Positions 49,459 through 60,925 of a stretch of 64,000 bases of DNA are shown in pieces; the first letter of the stretch is position 1, and each line of letters starts with the position of its first letter. Made by a program: the position numbers and the translations under genes. This DNA is from Stentor coeruleus (lineage: Eukaryota > Ciliophora > Heterotrichea > Heterotrichida > Stentoridae), in NCBI GenBank assembly GCA_001970955.1, contig MPUH01000263.1, positions 1-64,000 of the forward strand, written 5' to 3'. The notes beneath the pieces were generated by a model. It was not told the DNA's origin, ran no database searches, and saw only the letters and a program-made list of their open reading frames with translations.

Positions 49459-50229
49459 TTAATCATAAATTTTTTCATTAAGAATTTCTTCTTGAACCTT
49501 GCATTTTTTTTTCGGACATTCATTAGTAATTTTCCTAGCTTTAATAACAAAATCCTCAACAATCAACGGTTTTATATACCCAGCATCCTTCGGGACTACA
49601 ACAAAGAAAAAGCTACCATTCCTGAAATGCGACGTAACTTCTTTAATAATAATTTTCTTGAAAAATATTTCCGAGTTTCCTTCAACTTCTAAAGTCCCTC
49701 TCATAATTTTATCTCCCGAAGTGTTAATACTAAGATTCTTAGGTGGATTATCTGCAGTATAAAGCATAACTTTAAATACAATACTATTAGGAAGTCGAAC
49801 TTTATTCCCATTCGAATCTAAAATGTTGACAAGTACAGAAAATGATCTTTCTTTATAAGCTGGCATAGGGATTTTCTCTCCAAGTTCAAGACTATGAGTA
49901 AAGTATGTCTTATCTGCGCATAAATATCTAAGTAAAACTGAAGGAGTTGTTGCTTCTTCACTGACAATTGAGGTTGGTTGAGCCATATTACCTGATCTTT
50001 TTTCAGTCAATTCTGAGATTTTTTCAAGTGCAGATTTAGTTTGATCAGCTATGGATTTAATGAATTCATTCTGCTGGACAATCATTTTGAAGAGCGCACC
50101 CATGAAATTTGAATCACTAGGGACTGTCATGGGGACCGGCACAGGCTTTACAATTCCTGATTGGAAAGCTGTAGGTTTACATGCACATTTGCCATCTAGG
50201 CTTTGACAGAGAATGTTAGATTTACACAT
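49459..50229 (-). CDS. Conserved protein with beta-sandwich-like domain
   Basis: The ATG at 50229 gives 256 residues beginning MCKSNILC. A linker and a short coiled segment (about 50-85) lead to a domain of about 130 residues (95-230) with alternating strands. It contains IPMPAYKERSFSVLVNILDSNG, KVMLYTADNPPK and GTLEVEGNSEIFFKKIIIKEVTSHFRNGSFFFVV. I recall similar sequences in several ciliate genomes as proteins without assigned function. The fold resembles an immunoglobulin-like or p53/CBP60-like sandwich, but DNA binding is not shown. The Lys-rich tail (CPKKKCK) could be a nuclear signal. Function unknown. Confidence 0.7.
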   Translation of the reverse strand: MCKSNILCQSLDGKCACKPTAFQSGIVKPVPVPMTVPSDSNFMGALFKMIVQQNEFIKSIADQTKSALEKISELTEKRSGNMAQPTSIVSEEATTPSVLLRYLCADKTYFTHSLELGEKIPMPAYKERSFSVLVNILDSNGNKVRLPNSIVFKVMLYTADNPPKNLSINTSGDKIMRGTLEVEGNSEIFFKKIIIKEVTSHFRNGSFFFVVVPKDAGYIKPLIVEDFVIKARKITNECPKKKCKVQEEILNEKIYD

Positions 50230-52124
50230 AATATTATAAAGCAAAATGTGGCTATTATTTGATAATACTATTATGTTAAAAGTTTATATATGTATGTATA
50301 TGCTAAAAGACTAATATGGGAAAGATAAGAATAAAGTGTTCTAGAGCCTTCTAAAAGTTTAGGAAAAGAGGATTTAATGACTTTTTAAGGAAAATAAGTG
50401 ATTTTTGAAGGATCTTGACTATGAAAATCATAATTCTTGGGCCTTTTTCGTAGGAAATTTATAGAACGAACTTGAATATTTTCACAAGGTTTGACATAAA
50501 CCAAACTGAACTGAGGTGCTTATAAGTACTCTACGACGAAAAAGCACAGAATAGACCATAATCAGATCAAAAATATAAAGATCATGATTAAAAACTATAC
50601 TATATCCATATAGATTAAATTTATTACTGTAATATCTCCTTTTATACTATGTATAATAGATTTTTCTAATAATCCTAGCTTTAAGTTAATTATATTCTGT
50701 TTTGGTTCTCCAAATATCCTAATTCCCAAAAGATAAGCTCCTAATTTTTTTGTTAAAGTTTTTTTTGATTATCCCTTGTTAAAACTTTAGTTCTTGGTTT
50801 TTATACATCTTTCTTATTCTCAATCTTCGAAACAGAAATTTTCATTAAATGACATTACGATCATGGAGCTTCAAGTAATTAAAAAAAATTGTTCTGTGAA
50901 AATTATCTTAGGCAAAGAATTCCTTGAGTTTTCTATAGTCAAAAGACTTTTCAAATCCATTTCTTGGTTCTTGAGCATTTTTATTTAACCCTTAGTGCCC
51001 TTTAGTGTTTTTTCAAGCTGAAAGGACTTTAAAAAATTATTATTTCATATAATACAGAACATTAGACCTAACTAAGTTGAACTAAGACTATTCGGTATGA
51101 AGTTTAGGTCTAGTAGAGCTAGTTTAGGGATTTTGAATTTTAGGATGAACTGTGAAAATAGGGTCTGTAAAAGATAAAAAGAGACTAAAGGTAGGATTTT
51201 TATTTAGAAACTCTCGGATTAGCTTGATTTTCTGATTCTTTGCCGAGGTTCCATCCAGGGTTTTATATACTTTCCTATTTAGTTAAAGCGATCGCTGGGG
51301 GTAAATATGGAAGATACGAATAGTATAGGCAATGATAGATAAAGGGGCTTTTTGTCATAAGAAATATATAGTTTAGGTTACTATATTTTGTAAGGAATTG
51401 TGATAGGAATCGATGATGAAGTGAAAAAATCACCTTTTTTATGAGGTAGAGGAAATGTTAATTTTTGTAGTCTAGGATAGGTAAAAATGATTTTTAAATC
51501 TGAGTTTTTAGGTATAAAAGTAGGATGATAAGGTTTTTAAGATATGAAAGTTCATGATTTTTGGTTTTTTTGGGTTAAGAATTTTGTTATATAAGTGGTT
51601 TATGAGTTTTATGAAAAATTTTGATTGAAGGGCTTATCTTTAGAAAATATAATGTAAAGTTGAGGATATGAGGAAAAAAGTAGGAATTACTAGGATATAA
51701 TCAATATAATTTAGATTCAGGATTAGACTAGGATCATGTGGTATAAGATTTTAAAGTTAGTTGATAGGGATTATGAGTTTTTATTGATACAAGAATTCTG
51801 ACATACTGAATTATTTTTATTATATTTAAGACTATAAATCAAATAACAAATACTACTTTTTTTAAGACTAAATCATAATGTTTTACTTGAATAAGTAATT
51901 TATGTTTTATAGTGAATTTAATATTATTATAGAAATTATTTCTAGATATATCATAAAGAAATTTAGATGATGTTTTATGTTAAAGTAATATGCAGATAAA
52001 ATGCTTATATTTTAATTCTTATTACTAATGTTTATCAATGCTTTAAATTTTTCATGTTTATATTCATGATTTTTCTTTTAGTCTATGCATTATTAGTTAT
52101 GGGTTTTATAATTTTCCACAATAT
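50230..52124. other. Long divergent intergenic region with coding-like scraps
   Basis: 1.9 kb between divergent genes. 50780-51340 is richer in GC and reads in broken frames on the minus strand (for example VYKTLDGTSAKNQKIKLIREFL and NKNAQEPRNGFEKSFDYRKL) and on the plus strand (a 64-codon frame without ATG start at 50794-50988). None could be assigned; they may be remains of one old gene or element. 51340-51700 is G-rich and C-poor. Confidence 0.45.
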
Positions 52125-53717
52125 ATGAACAATAAAGAAAGAAATAATTTAATGCAAGGCTGCTTCTCAACAAATTATCTCTACACCCACCATAAAGCCT
52201 GTTCAGAAAACCACAAAAAAATTCCTTCCCCCCACATTCCAAACGAAAAACCTCATATTTTATCTAAAAGCCCAATATCCTCAACATATCTGCCAAACCA
52301 AAACTCATATTCTCAAATCCACCAAGCTAAAAAACATATTATCAGTAAAAACTCCCCAAAAAAACCCTCACACAATTCCTTATCCCCATACAAAGAAAAA
52401 AGTCTTTCATCTAAAAACACTGAAATAACAGAAGGTTCTGATTATATCCAAAGTCAACCTAAAACCCCAAGTAGTCCTTATTGTTTATTAGAAACAAAGG
52501 AATCTTTACTTAAAGCAAAAGTAAAATTCATATAGCTTGATAGTTTGACACAAGCTGATAATGAAATAAATCAACTGTCAGAGAAAATTATATTTAAAGA
52601 AACTATTGTGAATAACAAAAGGAATATTATTCAAACAAAGCTAAAAGATATTAAAAATACTAATTTAAATGTATTGAAAAAAAATGTACAGAGATTATGT
52701 GAAGAAATTGTGTGGAATATAGTTAACAAGTCAATTGCTTGTAATTTGACTAAGGTTGAAAGTTTATTAGAAAGTCGATTTAATGCACTTGAATTAGCTG
52801 TAAATAAGGTTAAGGATTTTGAAAAATATTCTTTGGGGGTAAAAGAAACACTTGAAAAACAGCATGTTTTGAATATGCAGAAAAAAATGGATTTGGCTGA
52901 AATTATTAAGAATAATCTAATAAAAACCCAACAATTACAGAAGATGATGACAAATGTTGAAGATATTGAAAACTATGTTTATATTCAAGAAAAATCATTA
53001 AAAAAACGTGAAGAGGTTGTTGAGGAAAAAATAAAACAAACTGATGAATTAGAAAATCAGTTAAAAGATAGAGAAGTTATGATAGTTAAAAGAGAAAAAG
53101 AATTTATGAAGGCAAATCATTGTGAAGAACATAAAAATAATAAGGCTTTTATAGTTAAAGAAAATGCTGTTAAAGCTAAAGAGTTAGAATTAACCCAAAG
53201 AAGTTTGATTTTAGAACAGAAAAAGGGCCAAAATGAAGAGTATAAGTCGAAAATCAAATGGAAGGCTTGTAATTTAGAAAACATAGCTAAAAAATCATAT
53301 AAAATCATACAGGAGAAAGAAAGTAGATTACAAGAATATGAACTGTACAAGAAAACTGAAGAAAAAATACTTGGGACATGGAAGGAAAATATAGAAAAAA
53401 GAGAGAGGAAAGTTCAGAAAATGAAGGAAAATGCTGAAAGGTTAGATAAAATATGTGAAGATATTGAAAGAAGGGTTAAGGAAAAAGAAGAAAAATTAGA
53501 ATGCATGAAACAAAATTTGGGAATGGAAAAAATATTAGAGAAAAAAAAGGAAAATGAGGCTAAATTAAAGGAAGTGGACTACTCAGAAATGAAATTCACG
53601 GATTTCGCTAATGGTTTTCAGGTAAGACAGATGGAAAGGAAAAAAAATTATGAGAAGCTGAGCATGGAGAAGAAAATTTTGACAGAAAAAATTGCATCGA
53701 TATTAAATTTGCAATAA
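52125..53717 (+). CDS. Coiled-coil protein, two exons
   Basis: A 15-nt intron (52521-52535, gtaaaattcatatag) joins two frames into a 525-residue protein; the second frame has no ATG of its own, which supports splicing. Exon 1 (about 132 residues) is Ser/Pro/His/Lys-rich and disordered, with repeated Ser-Pro and Ser-Tyr sites. Exon 2 is almost entirely coiled coil (Lys/Glu/Gln-rich heptads through residues about 140-500) without a recognisable head domain. This is the layout of many centriole, basal-body and cortical fibre proteins of ciliates; the exact role is unknown. Confidence 0.75.
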
Positions 53718-54082
53718 AATTAAACATGAAGTTAGAGGAATAAAATTATGATAATTTAAATTTTGATATAAGTTAGAGTTTTGATTTTTATAGGATTTTA
53801 TAAAGAGAGAAAATAAGATTTTGATATAGAAAGTTTGTATTTTTAATGAAATGTTGAAAAAAAATTTTTAGATGAATGATTTGAAAATGATGTATTTAAA
53901 TACTAATAATTACATAAATTTTCATCTAAGTTAATAAATAGTTTTTATAACTAAATTCAATTATCCTTAAATCTTAACCAAACCAAACTAGTCACATTTA
54001 TTATAATCAAACCAATAAAACATCATCAATACATTTCATCCAACCAACTTCATCAAAACTCAAGTAAAAAAGTTATATAAAT
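53718..54082. other. Intergenic, tandem + strand genes
   Basis: G/T-rich and C-poor for 200 bases, then C-rich and G-poor for the last 130 bases; a typical 3' to 5' flank switch near 53930. No gene. Confidence 0.6.
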
Positions 54083-54697
54083 ATGGACAACTCCTTACTA
54101 GGTCTAGGCCGCAAAACAGACAAAGCTTCCAAGCTTCATCACAACCTGCAAATCGAAATCTACAAAGAAGACTGTAGGAACTTCGACATCTTCCTCCTAG
54201 GATATTGTTTCTCCTCAATTATATATACCATAGCATGGTATTATATAAATTACAATGATTTACCTCAAGATAACTTTACTTCTCTAGTAAAATCCATATC
54301 CATAGATTCAATCAGTATTATAATCTGGCTTATAGGGTTTATATTATCAACTCAAAGTCTTTTTGAATATCGTTTGATGAAAAGACATGATATGAGAAAA
54401 AGTTCTAAAAGACTTCTTTATTATATAATTTTGCAAATATTATACTTTGCTTTTAGATGTTTTATGATTGCTTTTGATGTTTATGATGTGTATAAATCAA
54501 AGGTAGAAAAGCTGAAATTCAATATTGTTATTATGATTTGTAGTATTCTTTTATTGATGCTTTTTGGTTTTATATGTGTTAGTATGTATTTTTACTCACA
54601 GAAACTTGGTTTGGCTGAAGAGATAAGGAGTTATGATACATCATCAAATAAACATAATGCTGCTTATAATAAGGCTCAAGGGGTATTAGATATTTAA
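54083..54697 (+). CDS. Four-TM membrane protein, unknown
   Basis: A 204-residue protein with four hydrophobic segments (about residues 35-55, 75-95, 115-135, 145-170), polar N- and C-termini and a basic loop after the second segment (RLMKRHDMRKSSKR). No signal peptide. The plan is tetraspan-like but the Cys motifs of tetraspanins are missing. No family was recognised. The gene lies between a coiled-coil gene and WDR74 on the same strand and shows the usual composition switches at both ends. Confidence 0.65.
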   Translation: MDNSLLGLGRKTDKASKLHHNLQIEIYKEDCRNFDIFLLGYCFSSIIYTIAWYYINYNDLPQDNFTSLVKSISIDSISIIIWLIGFILSTQSLFEYRLMKRHDMRKSSKRLLYYIILQILYFAFRCFMIAFDVYDVYKSKVEKLKFNIVIMICSILLLMLFGFICVSMYFYSQKLGLAEEIRSYDTSSNKHNAAYNKAQGVLDI

Positions 54698-55225
54698 GTC
54701 TTATAGTAAGTTTATTAAAGGATAGGTTTGGAAATTAGGTTTTAGAGATTTTATATGAGGGTTTATGGGTTTTGATAATATTAGGTAGGGATGAAAAGTT
54801 TTATGAAAGTTTGTAGTGAGGTTTTTAAGATTGTATAGGATAAAAACTCGGTGGTATTATATGAGTTGTGGTTTAGATTTTACTTTGAATTAGTTTTATA
54901 TAACTACTGATATTTATTTATCATAAAAACGTATTTTGTTTATGGGTATATTAAATTTCAATATATTTCATCAGTGTTACATACACAACATATACTTAAT
55001 TTATCAATACCTAAACCAAATACTCCCTTAAACTTAAAACCTATCAAATTTTCCCAATAACTAAATTCATCATAACACCCAATACTTCAAAAGTTTAATT
55101 CAACCTAAAACCCACTACCTCTAAAAATTACCCTTATCATCAAAAACTTCTAACTCATAAAAACTCTTATAAAACCAACAAAAAAACTATACTCATAACT
55201 AATTTTGCCCATTGACATAACAAAA
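54698..55225. other. Intergenic, tandem + strand genes
   Basis: Left part G-rich and C-poor, right part (from about 54980) C-rich and G-poor. The ORF on the opposite strand has no gene-like sequence. Confidence 0.6.
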
Positions 55226-56068
55226 ATGGAATCAAGGACAATTATACTCGGCGACCACACCGGCAGTATAAAAGTCCTCGACCCAGAACTCCATAACCTT
55301 GGACCAACAGGACAAGGTTTAAGTATCATCAATATAATCCCATCAGAAGAAGACTTTTATGCATTTCGATCAAATGGCTCAGTTGACAGATTTTCTCTAG
55401 AAGGGACATTTACATCAGTTCATGATAGTTGTACAAAAAAAATCATAGATGGTGGAATATACAACAATTCTATAATCCTTGTTTATCCAAATGGAGAATT
55501 TGATTTCAATAATCACATATACAAAACATCAATCCAAGAATGCTCTGGGATATCTAATTTAGCTGAAAATCTAGCTTTATGTGGGAATAATAATGCTGAA
55601 GTATGGGATTTAAATAAACAGAGCTTAAAATGGAAAGCATGGACTTTAAAACCTAAAGACCCTGTTTTTGATTCGAAATGCTGGATTGATGATAAGAAAT
55701 TATATGTTGCTACTACGAAAAATGAGGTTAGAATTCATGATTTTAGATCAAAAAAACCTCAAGAAGTTGTTATGCTGAATAAAGAAGGACATAATTGTAA
55801 TTTACCAATTTCATGTTTGTATGTTTTTGAAGATTTTGTCTATGTTGGGGATGTTGCGGGACATATGTATAAGATGAATAAAGAGCTGAGAATTCTTGGG
55901 AAGACAAAGATAAGAAGTGTTGGAGCTTTGCAAAGCATTTTTTGTAAGGAGTCGAATGTTTATTCTTGTGGATTAGATAGAAGGCTTATGATTCATGATT
56001 GTGGGAGTTTGAAACTTGTTGAGAAAAAGTATTTGTGGCAGAAGCTTACGAAAGTTATAGTATTATAA
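55226..56068 (+). CDS. WDR74: WDR74/Nsa1-like WD40 protein
   Basis: The ATG at 55226 gives 280 residues beginning MESRTIILGDHTGSIKVLD. WD40 blades run through the protein. The C-terminal half carries the family signature of WDR74/yeast Nsa1: VATTKNEVRIHDFRSKKPQ, then YVGDVAGHMYKM, then SCGLDRRLMIHD followed by a segment like KYLWQKLTKVIVL. Nsa1 binds pre-60S ribosomal particles in the nucleolus with the AAA-ATPase Rix7/NVL. Length is short for the family but the propeller is complete. Single exon. Confidence 0.82.
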   Translation: MESRTIILGDHTGSIKVLDPELHNLGPTGQGLSIINIIPSEEDFYAFRSNGSVDRFSLEGTFTSVHDSCTKKIIDGGIYNNSIILVYPNGEFDFNNHIYKTSIQECSGISNLAENLALCGNNNAEVWDLNKQSLKWKAWTLKPKDPVFDSKCWIDDKKLYVATTKNEVRIHDFRSKKPQEVVMLNKEGHNCNLPISCLYVFEDFVYVGDVAGHMYKMNKELRILGKTKIRSVGALQSIFCKESNVYSCGLDRRLMIHDCGSLKLVEKKYLWQKLTKVIVL

Positions 56069-56270
56069 ATAATTGTTTGGTTAGATAGTATGTTATTTGA
56101 TAAAATCTGAAAAACGTTAAAAGTTGGTGAAATTTATGTAAAATTAATATCCTAAGCATTTTAGGGATGTGCTATAATTTTCTAGAATCCAAAGCTTATT
56201 ATCATGATTTTAGTAAAAATATAGAAAAAAATAGCTAAATCTCTTAATAGGATTATATAAGTAAAAATAA

Positions 56271-56277
56271 TAAAAAA
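56271..56277 (-). terminator. Pol III terminator of tRNA-Asn
   Basis: A run of six T on the minus strand (aaaaaa on plus at 56272-56277) directly follows the 3' end of the tRNA. Confidence 0.8.
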
Positions 56278-56350
56278 CGCTACCAAGTGGGATTGAACCA
56301 CTGACCTTTAGGTTAACAGCCTAATGCTCTGCCTGCTGAGCTATGGAAGC
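56278..56350 (-). tRNA. tRNA-Asn (GUU)
   Basis: The 73-nt minus-strand sequence folds as a tRNA: acceptor stem with one mismatch at the fourth pair, D stem GCTC/GAGC, anticodon stem TTAGG/CCTAA around loop CTGTTAA (anticodon GTT), and T stem AGTGG/CCACT around TTCAATC. The discriminator base is G. No intron. A T-run follows. It lies between WDR74 and a cyclin-box gene. Confidence 0.95.
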
Positions 56351-56910
56351 TTGAAAGCTCTACATCTATTCGTCTTATATATTTTTCTATTCTACACCCA
56401 CAATCTAATACTAACCAAAACAATCCTATTTCTAACAATTGAAAAATAGTCAAACCAAAAACAAGTCTAATAATTATATTCAAAACCATCATTTTATTAA
56501 AAACTACCAAAGCATAACAATTTCCTATTCATAAAATAAAACTACTTATCTTCCATCCTACACATCCATTTCCATAATTTTAATCATAATTCCTATCTAA
56601 AACCTAATCAAACCAAAAAACTAAAATCATATTTCTTAAAAAAACATTTCTTCATATCTTCCTTTAATTGCATCTTCTAAAAAGCACAACTTTAATTGCA
56701 ACTATTAAAAAATTGTATTAATTTCCAATATCAAATCATCATATTTTTTTATAGCCCATAAACTCTAAAAACCCAATTTTTGATTATCCTACCCTATAAA
56801 CTTCTCAATCATCTCCAATAATATATTTTTCTAACCCATATTATCATATTCCTACCTTCTTATCAATTATTATATTTCCCACGGTTTAATATTTAGTAAT
56901 AAATTTAAAA
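56351..56910. other. Intergenic, C-rich 5' flank
   Basis: C-rich and G-poor throughout on the plus strand, leading to the cyclin-box gene. The open frame at 56313-56510 is chance on the opposite strand. Confidence 0.6.
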
Positions 56911-57763
56911 ATGAAAACGTGTATAGATAAATCTTTCACTAACACAAGCGAAAAACTCCCAGGAATCCCTAAACATCAACGAAGAAACACTATAAACCCA
57001 ACTGTTTACTGTGAATTCAACAATTCTAAAGGGTCAAAATCATTTAAATCACAATATCAACCCTCTGTTAATAAAATATTCCTCAAATACAGAGAAAGAT
57101 ATATAGAGTTTCTTGAAGAACTATGTAGAGCAGCTAAAATTGGTTTATCAGTACAAATCTTAGCATCTAAAATCTTTGATAAAGTTAACAGTTTGAGAGT
57201 TTTTTCTATTGATAAATATGAATCTTTGATTATTGTATGTTGGAATTTGGCTATAAAATTTGATTGTGATGATATAAGTTTGGGTTTTAATCAGCTTGCA
57301 GAATGTGCTGATGAGGTTAATGAAAATAGATTAAAGGAATTAGAAATTGAAGTTTTAAAGGTACTTGATTGGAAAATAGACAGGAAAACTTCGCTTTATT
57401 ATGTGGGAAAATATAAGGAAAAAGGGGTTGTCAAAAGAGAGGAGATGAAGAATAAGATAGGGTTTGAGAAGGTTGATGAGAAAGTTGGTAAGTATTCGAT
57501 AACTTTGGCTGAAGTAGCGAATAGGATACCAGAACTAGTATTAGAAAGTGATAAAATTATTGCGTGCTCTTGTATAGCTTTTGCAAGAAAAAAGCTTGGA
57601 TTGAGGAATTATTGGTCAAGCTACCTTGAAAAACTTACAGGCATAAATGAAAAAGAACTTAGAATCCAGGAGTTGGAAAATAAATACTATTGTTTNTGAA
57701 AAAGAACTTAGAATCCAGGAGTTGGAAAATAAATACTATTGTTTGATAAACGACAAGTTCTAA
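56911..57763 (+). CDS. Cyclin-box protein, interrupted by an assembly join
   Basis: The N-terminal 55 residues are polar. Residues about 58-155 look like an N-terminal cyclin box: FLEELCRAAKIGLSVQILASKIFDKV, then YESLIIVCWNLAIKFDC and ELEIEVLKVLDWKID. Later residues to about 255 give a second helical domain. It is more divergent than the 8992 gene and could be an atypical cyclin. The frame is broken by the N at 57696, where 48 bases (57648-57695) are repeated at 57697-57744. Read without that duplication, the product ends about ten residues later, at TAA 57761-57763, so the gene itself is probably intact in the organism. Confidence 0.75.
57648..57744. other. Assembly join: 48-bp duplicated ends around one N
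   Basis: 57648-57695 repeated exactly at 57697-57744 around the N at 57696; it falls inside a coding region. Confidence 0.88.
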
Positions 57764-57914
57764 TGAAATAATATGTAATTATCTATTATCTAAAAACTCG
57801 TATGCATAATTTATAAAAAATTAAATGTNTGATAAACGACAAGTTCTAATGAAATAATATGTAATTATCTATTATCTAAAAACTCGTATGCATGGTTTAT
57901 AAAAAATTAAATGC
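57744..57914. other. Assembly join: 85-bp duplicated ends around one N
   Basis: 57744-57828 repeated at 57830-57914 around the N at 57829, with a few differences (cataattt against catggttt), consistent with poor contig ends. A second join only 133 bases after the first shows a very poorly resolved spot. Confidence 0.85.
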
Positions 57915-58958
57915 TTAATAAAAATTGGGGTAATGCAAAGGTTATTATGTTTATAATTATAATTTAATTAGTTTTTTTACTGTGTTTTGGTATGATTGTA
58001 GGAAAAATTTATGAGATAATCGAATAGTTAATTGAAATTTATAAAAAGTTTGAACATGCTCTTATAATAGAGATAATTATAATAGAGATAATTTTAATAG
58101 TGATTTACTTCTAATATTGACATTTAATTTTATAGCGAAATTATATGTATATGAATATATTCACTTATAAGCTTATTTACTTTTCTTATTAGATATATTG
58201 GCAAGCTTTTGATTAAATCTTCTGTAGAAAATTATATTTATAGTAATAAGTTTATTATAACATTTACCAGCCATTTAGAATATAAAATCTTTGCTTTTAT
58301 GATTTTTGATAATTCAATTTGACTTTCGCTAATAATTATAAATTATTAATCAATTTTGAATTTTTAAAGTATTAACACACAAGAATAATTTTTAAGCTTT
58401 TGTTGATTAGAAACTCAGAAAAAGGATAATATTTAATATGGTTTAAATCCTGAAATGGTAACAATTTCGGCTTCATAATAAAAATATATAATGATAATAA
58501 TAGTAACTGCGAAATTGATATAATCAAAATAATCTTAAGATATTATATTTATTAGCACTTCTGTCTAAACTAAGATACAAAATAACAATTATTTTACAAT
58601 TTTATAAAACACAAACTAATCTTGAGGTAAAATAATATATCAGAACTATAATTTTGACTAATAAAGTTTTACTAACCCAAATTTGTAATGCAAAAGTGAT
58701 AGTGATTATAGTTTAATTTCATCATTGAACATCAAAAGACTAAAAATCCAAATAAAATCCTCAGAGCCTAATCAAAATATTAAACATACTTATCAAACTT
58801 CATCTTAAAAACTACCTCTAACCTTTTTCTTTCCTAAAACTTCCAATATTATTCTTATAAACAATCCTCATATAATTCCCTATATCGAATATATAATTTA
58901 TTACATCATCTTCATATAAAAAAACTTCTATCTTCTCATCGAAATTAAATAATGAAAT
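57915..58958. other. Intergenic, convergent
   Basis: AT-rich DNA; the last 250 bases are C-rich and G-poor (3' flank of the zinc-finger gene). A short imperfect 18-bp tandem repeat (tataatagagataat) lies at about 58065-58105. No gene seen. Confidence 0.55.
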
Positions 58959-59357
58959 TTATTCATTATAAAAATTATTCTCTCTAATATTTTGAATTAA
59001 CAACTGTGTCAAACTCATCGATTTTGTCCCTAAAGCTATCGCATCTAAACAAAAACCTTTTGGTTTTCCCATAAATTCATGATTCCTCTTATGTAAAGAT
59101 AACTGAGATATCTGCCTAAAATGCTCTCCACAATATGAACATTCATAAGGCTTAGCCCCTGTATGTATAAAAACATGTTCTCTAAGATTCTGTTGACTGA
59201 CAAAATATTTATTGCAATAGTCGCATTTGTGCTTTTTCTGCTTGAGATGGCATATTTCTACGTGTCTTTTCAAGTTGAATTTTGTACTGTAAGTCTTGTT
59301 ACAGTTATTCATCATACAACAAAACAAACTGACTTTGTATTCACCAATAGCGTTCAT
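58959..59357 (-). CDS. C2H2 zinc-finger protein, three fingers
   Basis: A 132-residue protein with three C2H2 fingers in residues 14-97. The first is atypical (Cys14-x4-Cys19-x12-His32-x4-His37); the second and third are standard CX2CX12HX3H, joined by the TGAKP linker. Such arrays bind DNA or RNA with sequence preference. The short C-terminal tail (about 35 residues) has no further motif. C2H2 proteins are uncommon in ciliates relative to animals. Single exon, start at 59357. Confidence 0.88.
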   Translation of the reverse strand: MNAIGEYKVSLFCCMMNNCNKTYSTKFNLKRHVEICHLKQKKHKCDYCNKYFVSQQNLREHVFIHTGAKPYECSYCGEHFRQISQLSLHKRNHEFMGKPKGFCLDAIALGTKSMSLTQLLIQNIRENNFYNE

Positions 59358-60493
59358 TTATATTATGAGCCATAGTTCACTGTATATTTAATTTACGTTC
59401 GTTCAAGGAATTATTTTAAGGATTTCAATAGATTTAATGTGAATTAATGTGATTTTGAATTTATAACTATAGGTGTTAAAAATATATAATTAAAATTTTG
59501 TAAGGGTGGATGTATAGAGACTTGCCAAGATAATGACTGGAAATTAACTTAAAAAAATAATGGGTGGAATTTTTTATTAGGAGTTTTTGAATAGATTATG
59601 ATTAAAAAATAAGCTTAAGGATGAAGATGGATGGTAAATGAACTTTTTTATGAGGTTAAAAGAGTTGGTTTTAGAAGTATTATGAATGTTGGAATGTAAA
59701 AATTGAAGATAAAAGATAAGATTTTAAGGAATTAGGCATTAGGGTTAAGGGTTTTTGAGTAGAAGGTGGGAAATGCTTTGATGAGGTTATAGAGAAGGTA
59801 TATGAGGATTAGAGAAAAGGAGGTCGATTGAAGTTATGTTTAAGAAATTGTTATAAGAAAGTGAGTTTATAACAAGGATTAAGAAGAAAATCCTTAAACA
59901 TTAGATGAATATTTTTAATTGTCTTTACAAATAGTTTATTAATCTGCTGAATGAAGTTATCTTATAGGAGATTATTAGAAATTATACGATATTCAGAGAT
60001 TAAATATTAAGAATTATAAGAAACTAATAGTTAATATTAAAATATTATTTTAAGATATATAAAATGATGTAAACCTATTTATATAGTTCATTTTATCAAT
60101 TCCGTTAAGGTAAATGATTATTTTCAGCTCAACTATATACATATACAAACCTAGAATGTAGCAAAAAGTTTTTATTTGATGTTTCAAATTCTCATAAAAT
60201 AATAGCCTTAGTAAAACAACTTTTCATAAAATATCACTTATATGAAATCATATCATCCAATCTATCTAAAACAATATCTACATTCTATTCCTATAAACTG
60301 CATATTTCCTAAAAAATATACCTTCATATTTAACCTTCAAGCATAACCCCAGTTAAAAAAATACACTTTTCCTAAGCCAATTACCAAAAATCATCCTCTT
60401 CTCAAGCTTAATTCTAGTTTCCAATATAAAAATCCTTTACACTATAAACCCCAAATCAAACCATCTCATCATAATCTATAATAATTTATAATC
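59358..60493. other. Divergent intergenic region, 1.1 kb
   Basis: 59560-59880 is G-rich and C-poor, 60180-60493 C-rich and G-poor: two back-to-back 5' flanks with AT-rich DNA between. No gene or repeat seen. Confidence 0.6.
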
Positions 60494-60925
60494 ATGATTA
60501 GCTTTATCTTGATGGTTAACAAACAAGGACAAACTCGACTTGCCCAATACTATAACTATATGACTATCTCAGAAAGGGCTACACTTGAAGGTGAACTTGT
60601 CAGAAAATGCTTATCTCGAACAGAAAATCAATGCTCATTTTTAGAACATCATCAATACAAAGTTATTTACAGAAGATATGCTTCACTTTATTTCATTATA
60701 GGTCTTGAAGATGAAGATGTTAATGAACTATCATATTTAGAGTTTATACATAATCTTGTTGAGACTTTAGATAAGTATTTTGAGAATGTTTGTGAACTTG
60801 ATATTATGTTCAATATAGAAAAAGCACATTTTGTTTTAGATGAAATGGTTATGAATGGGAGTATTTTTGAGACTAATAAAGCTACGATTTTAAGTCAGAT
60901 ATATGCTCTTGATAAGGCTAATTAG
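60494..60925 (+). CDS. AP4S1: AP-4 complex sigma subunit
   Basis: A 143-residue small adaptin. MVNKQGQTRLAQYY at residues 7-20 and CLSRTENQCSFLEHH near 39-53 follow the AP-4 sigma pattern (MVNKQGQTRLSKYY, CLSRSNEQCSFIEYK) rather than AP-1/2/3. The common sigma blocks YRRYASLYFIIG, EFIHNLVETLDKYFENVCELDIMFN and VLDEMVMNG follow. AP-4 packages cargo at the trans-Golgi network without clathrin, including ATG9 in animals. Normal length, single exon. Confidence 0.93.
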   Translation: MISFILMVNKQGQTRLAQYYNYMTISERATLEGELVRKCLSRTENQCSFLEHHQYKVIYRRYASLYFIIGLEDEDVNELSYLEFIHNLVETLDKYFENVCELDIMFNIEKAHFVLDEMVMNGSIFETNKATILSQIYALDKAN

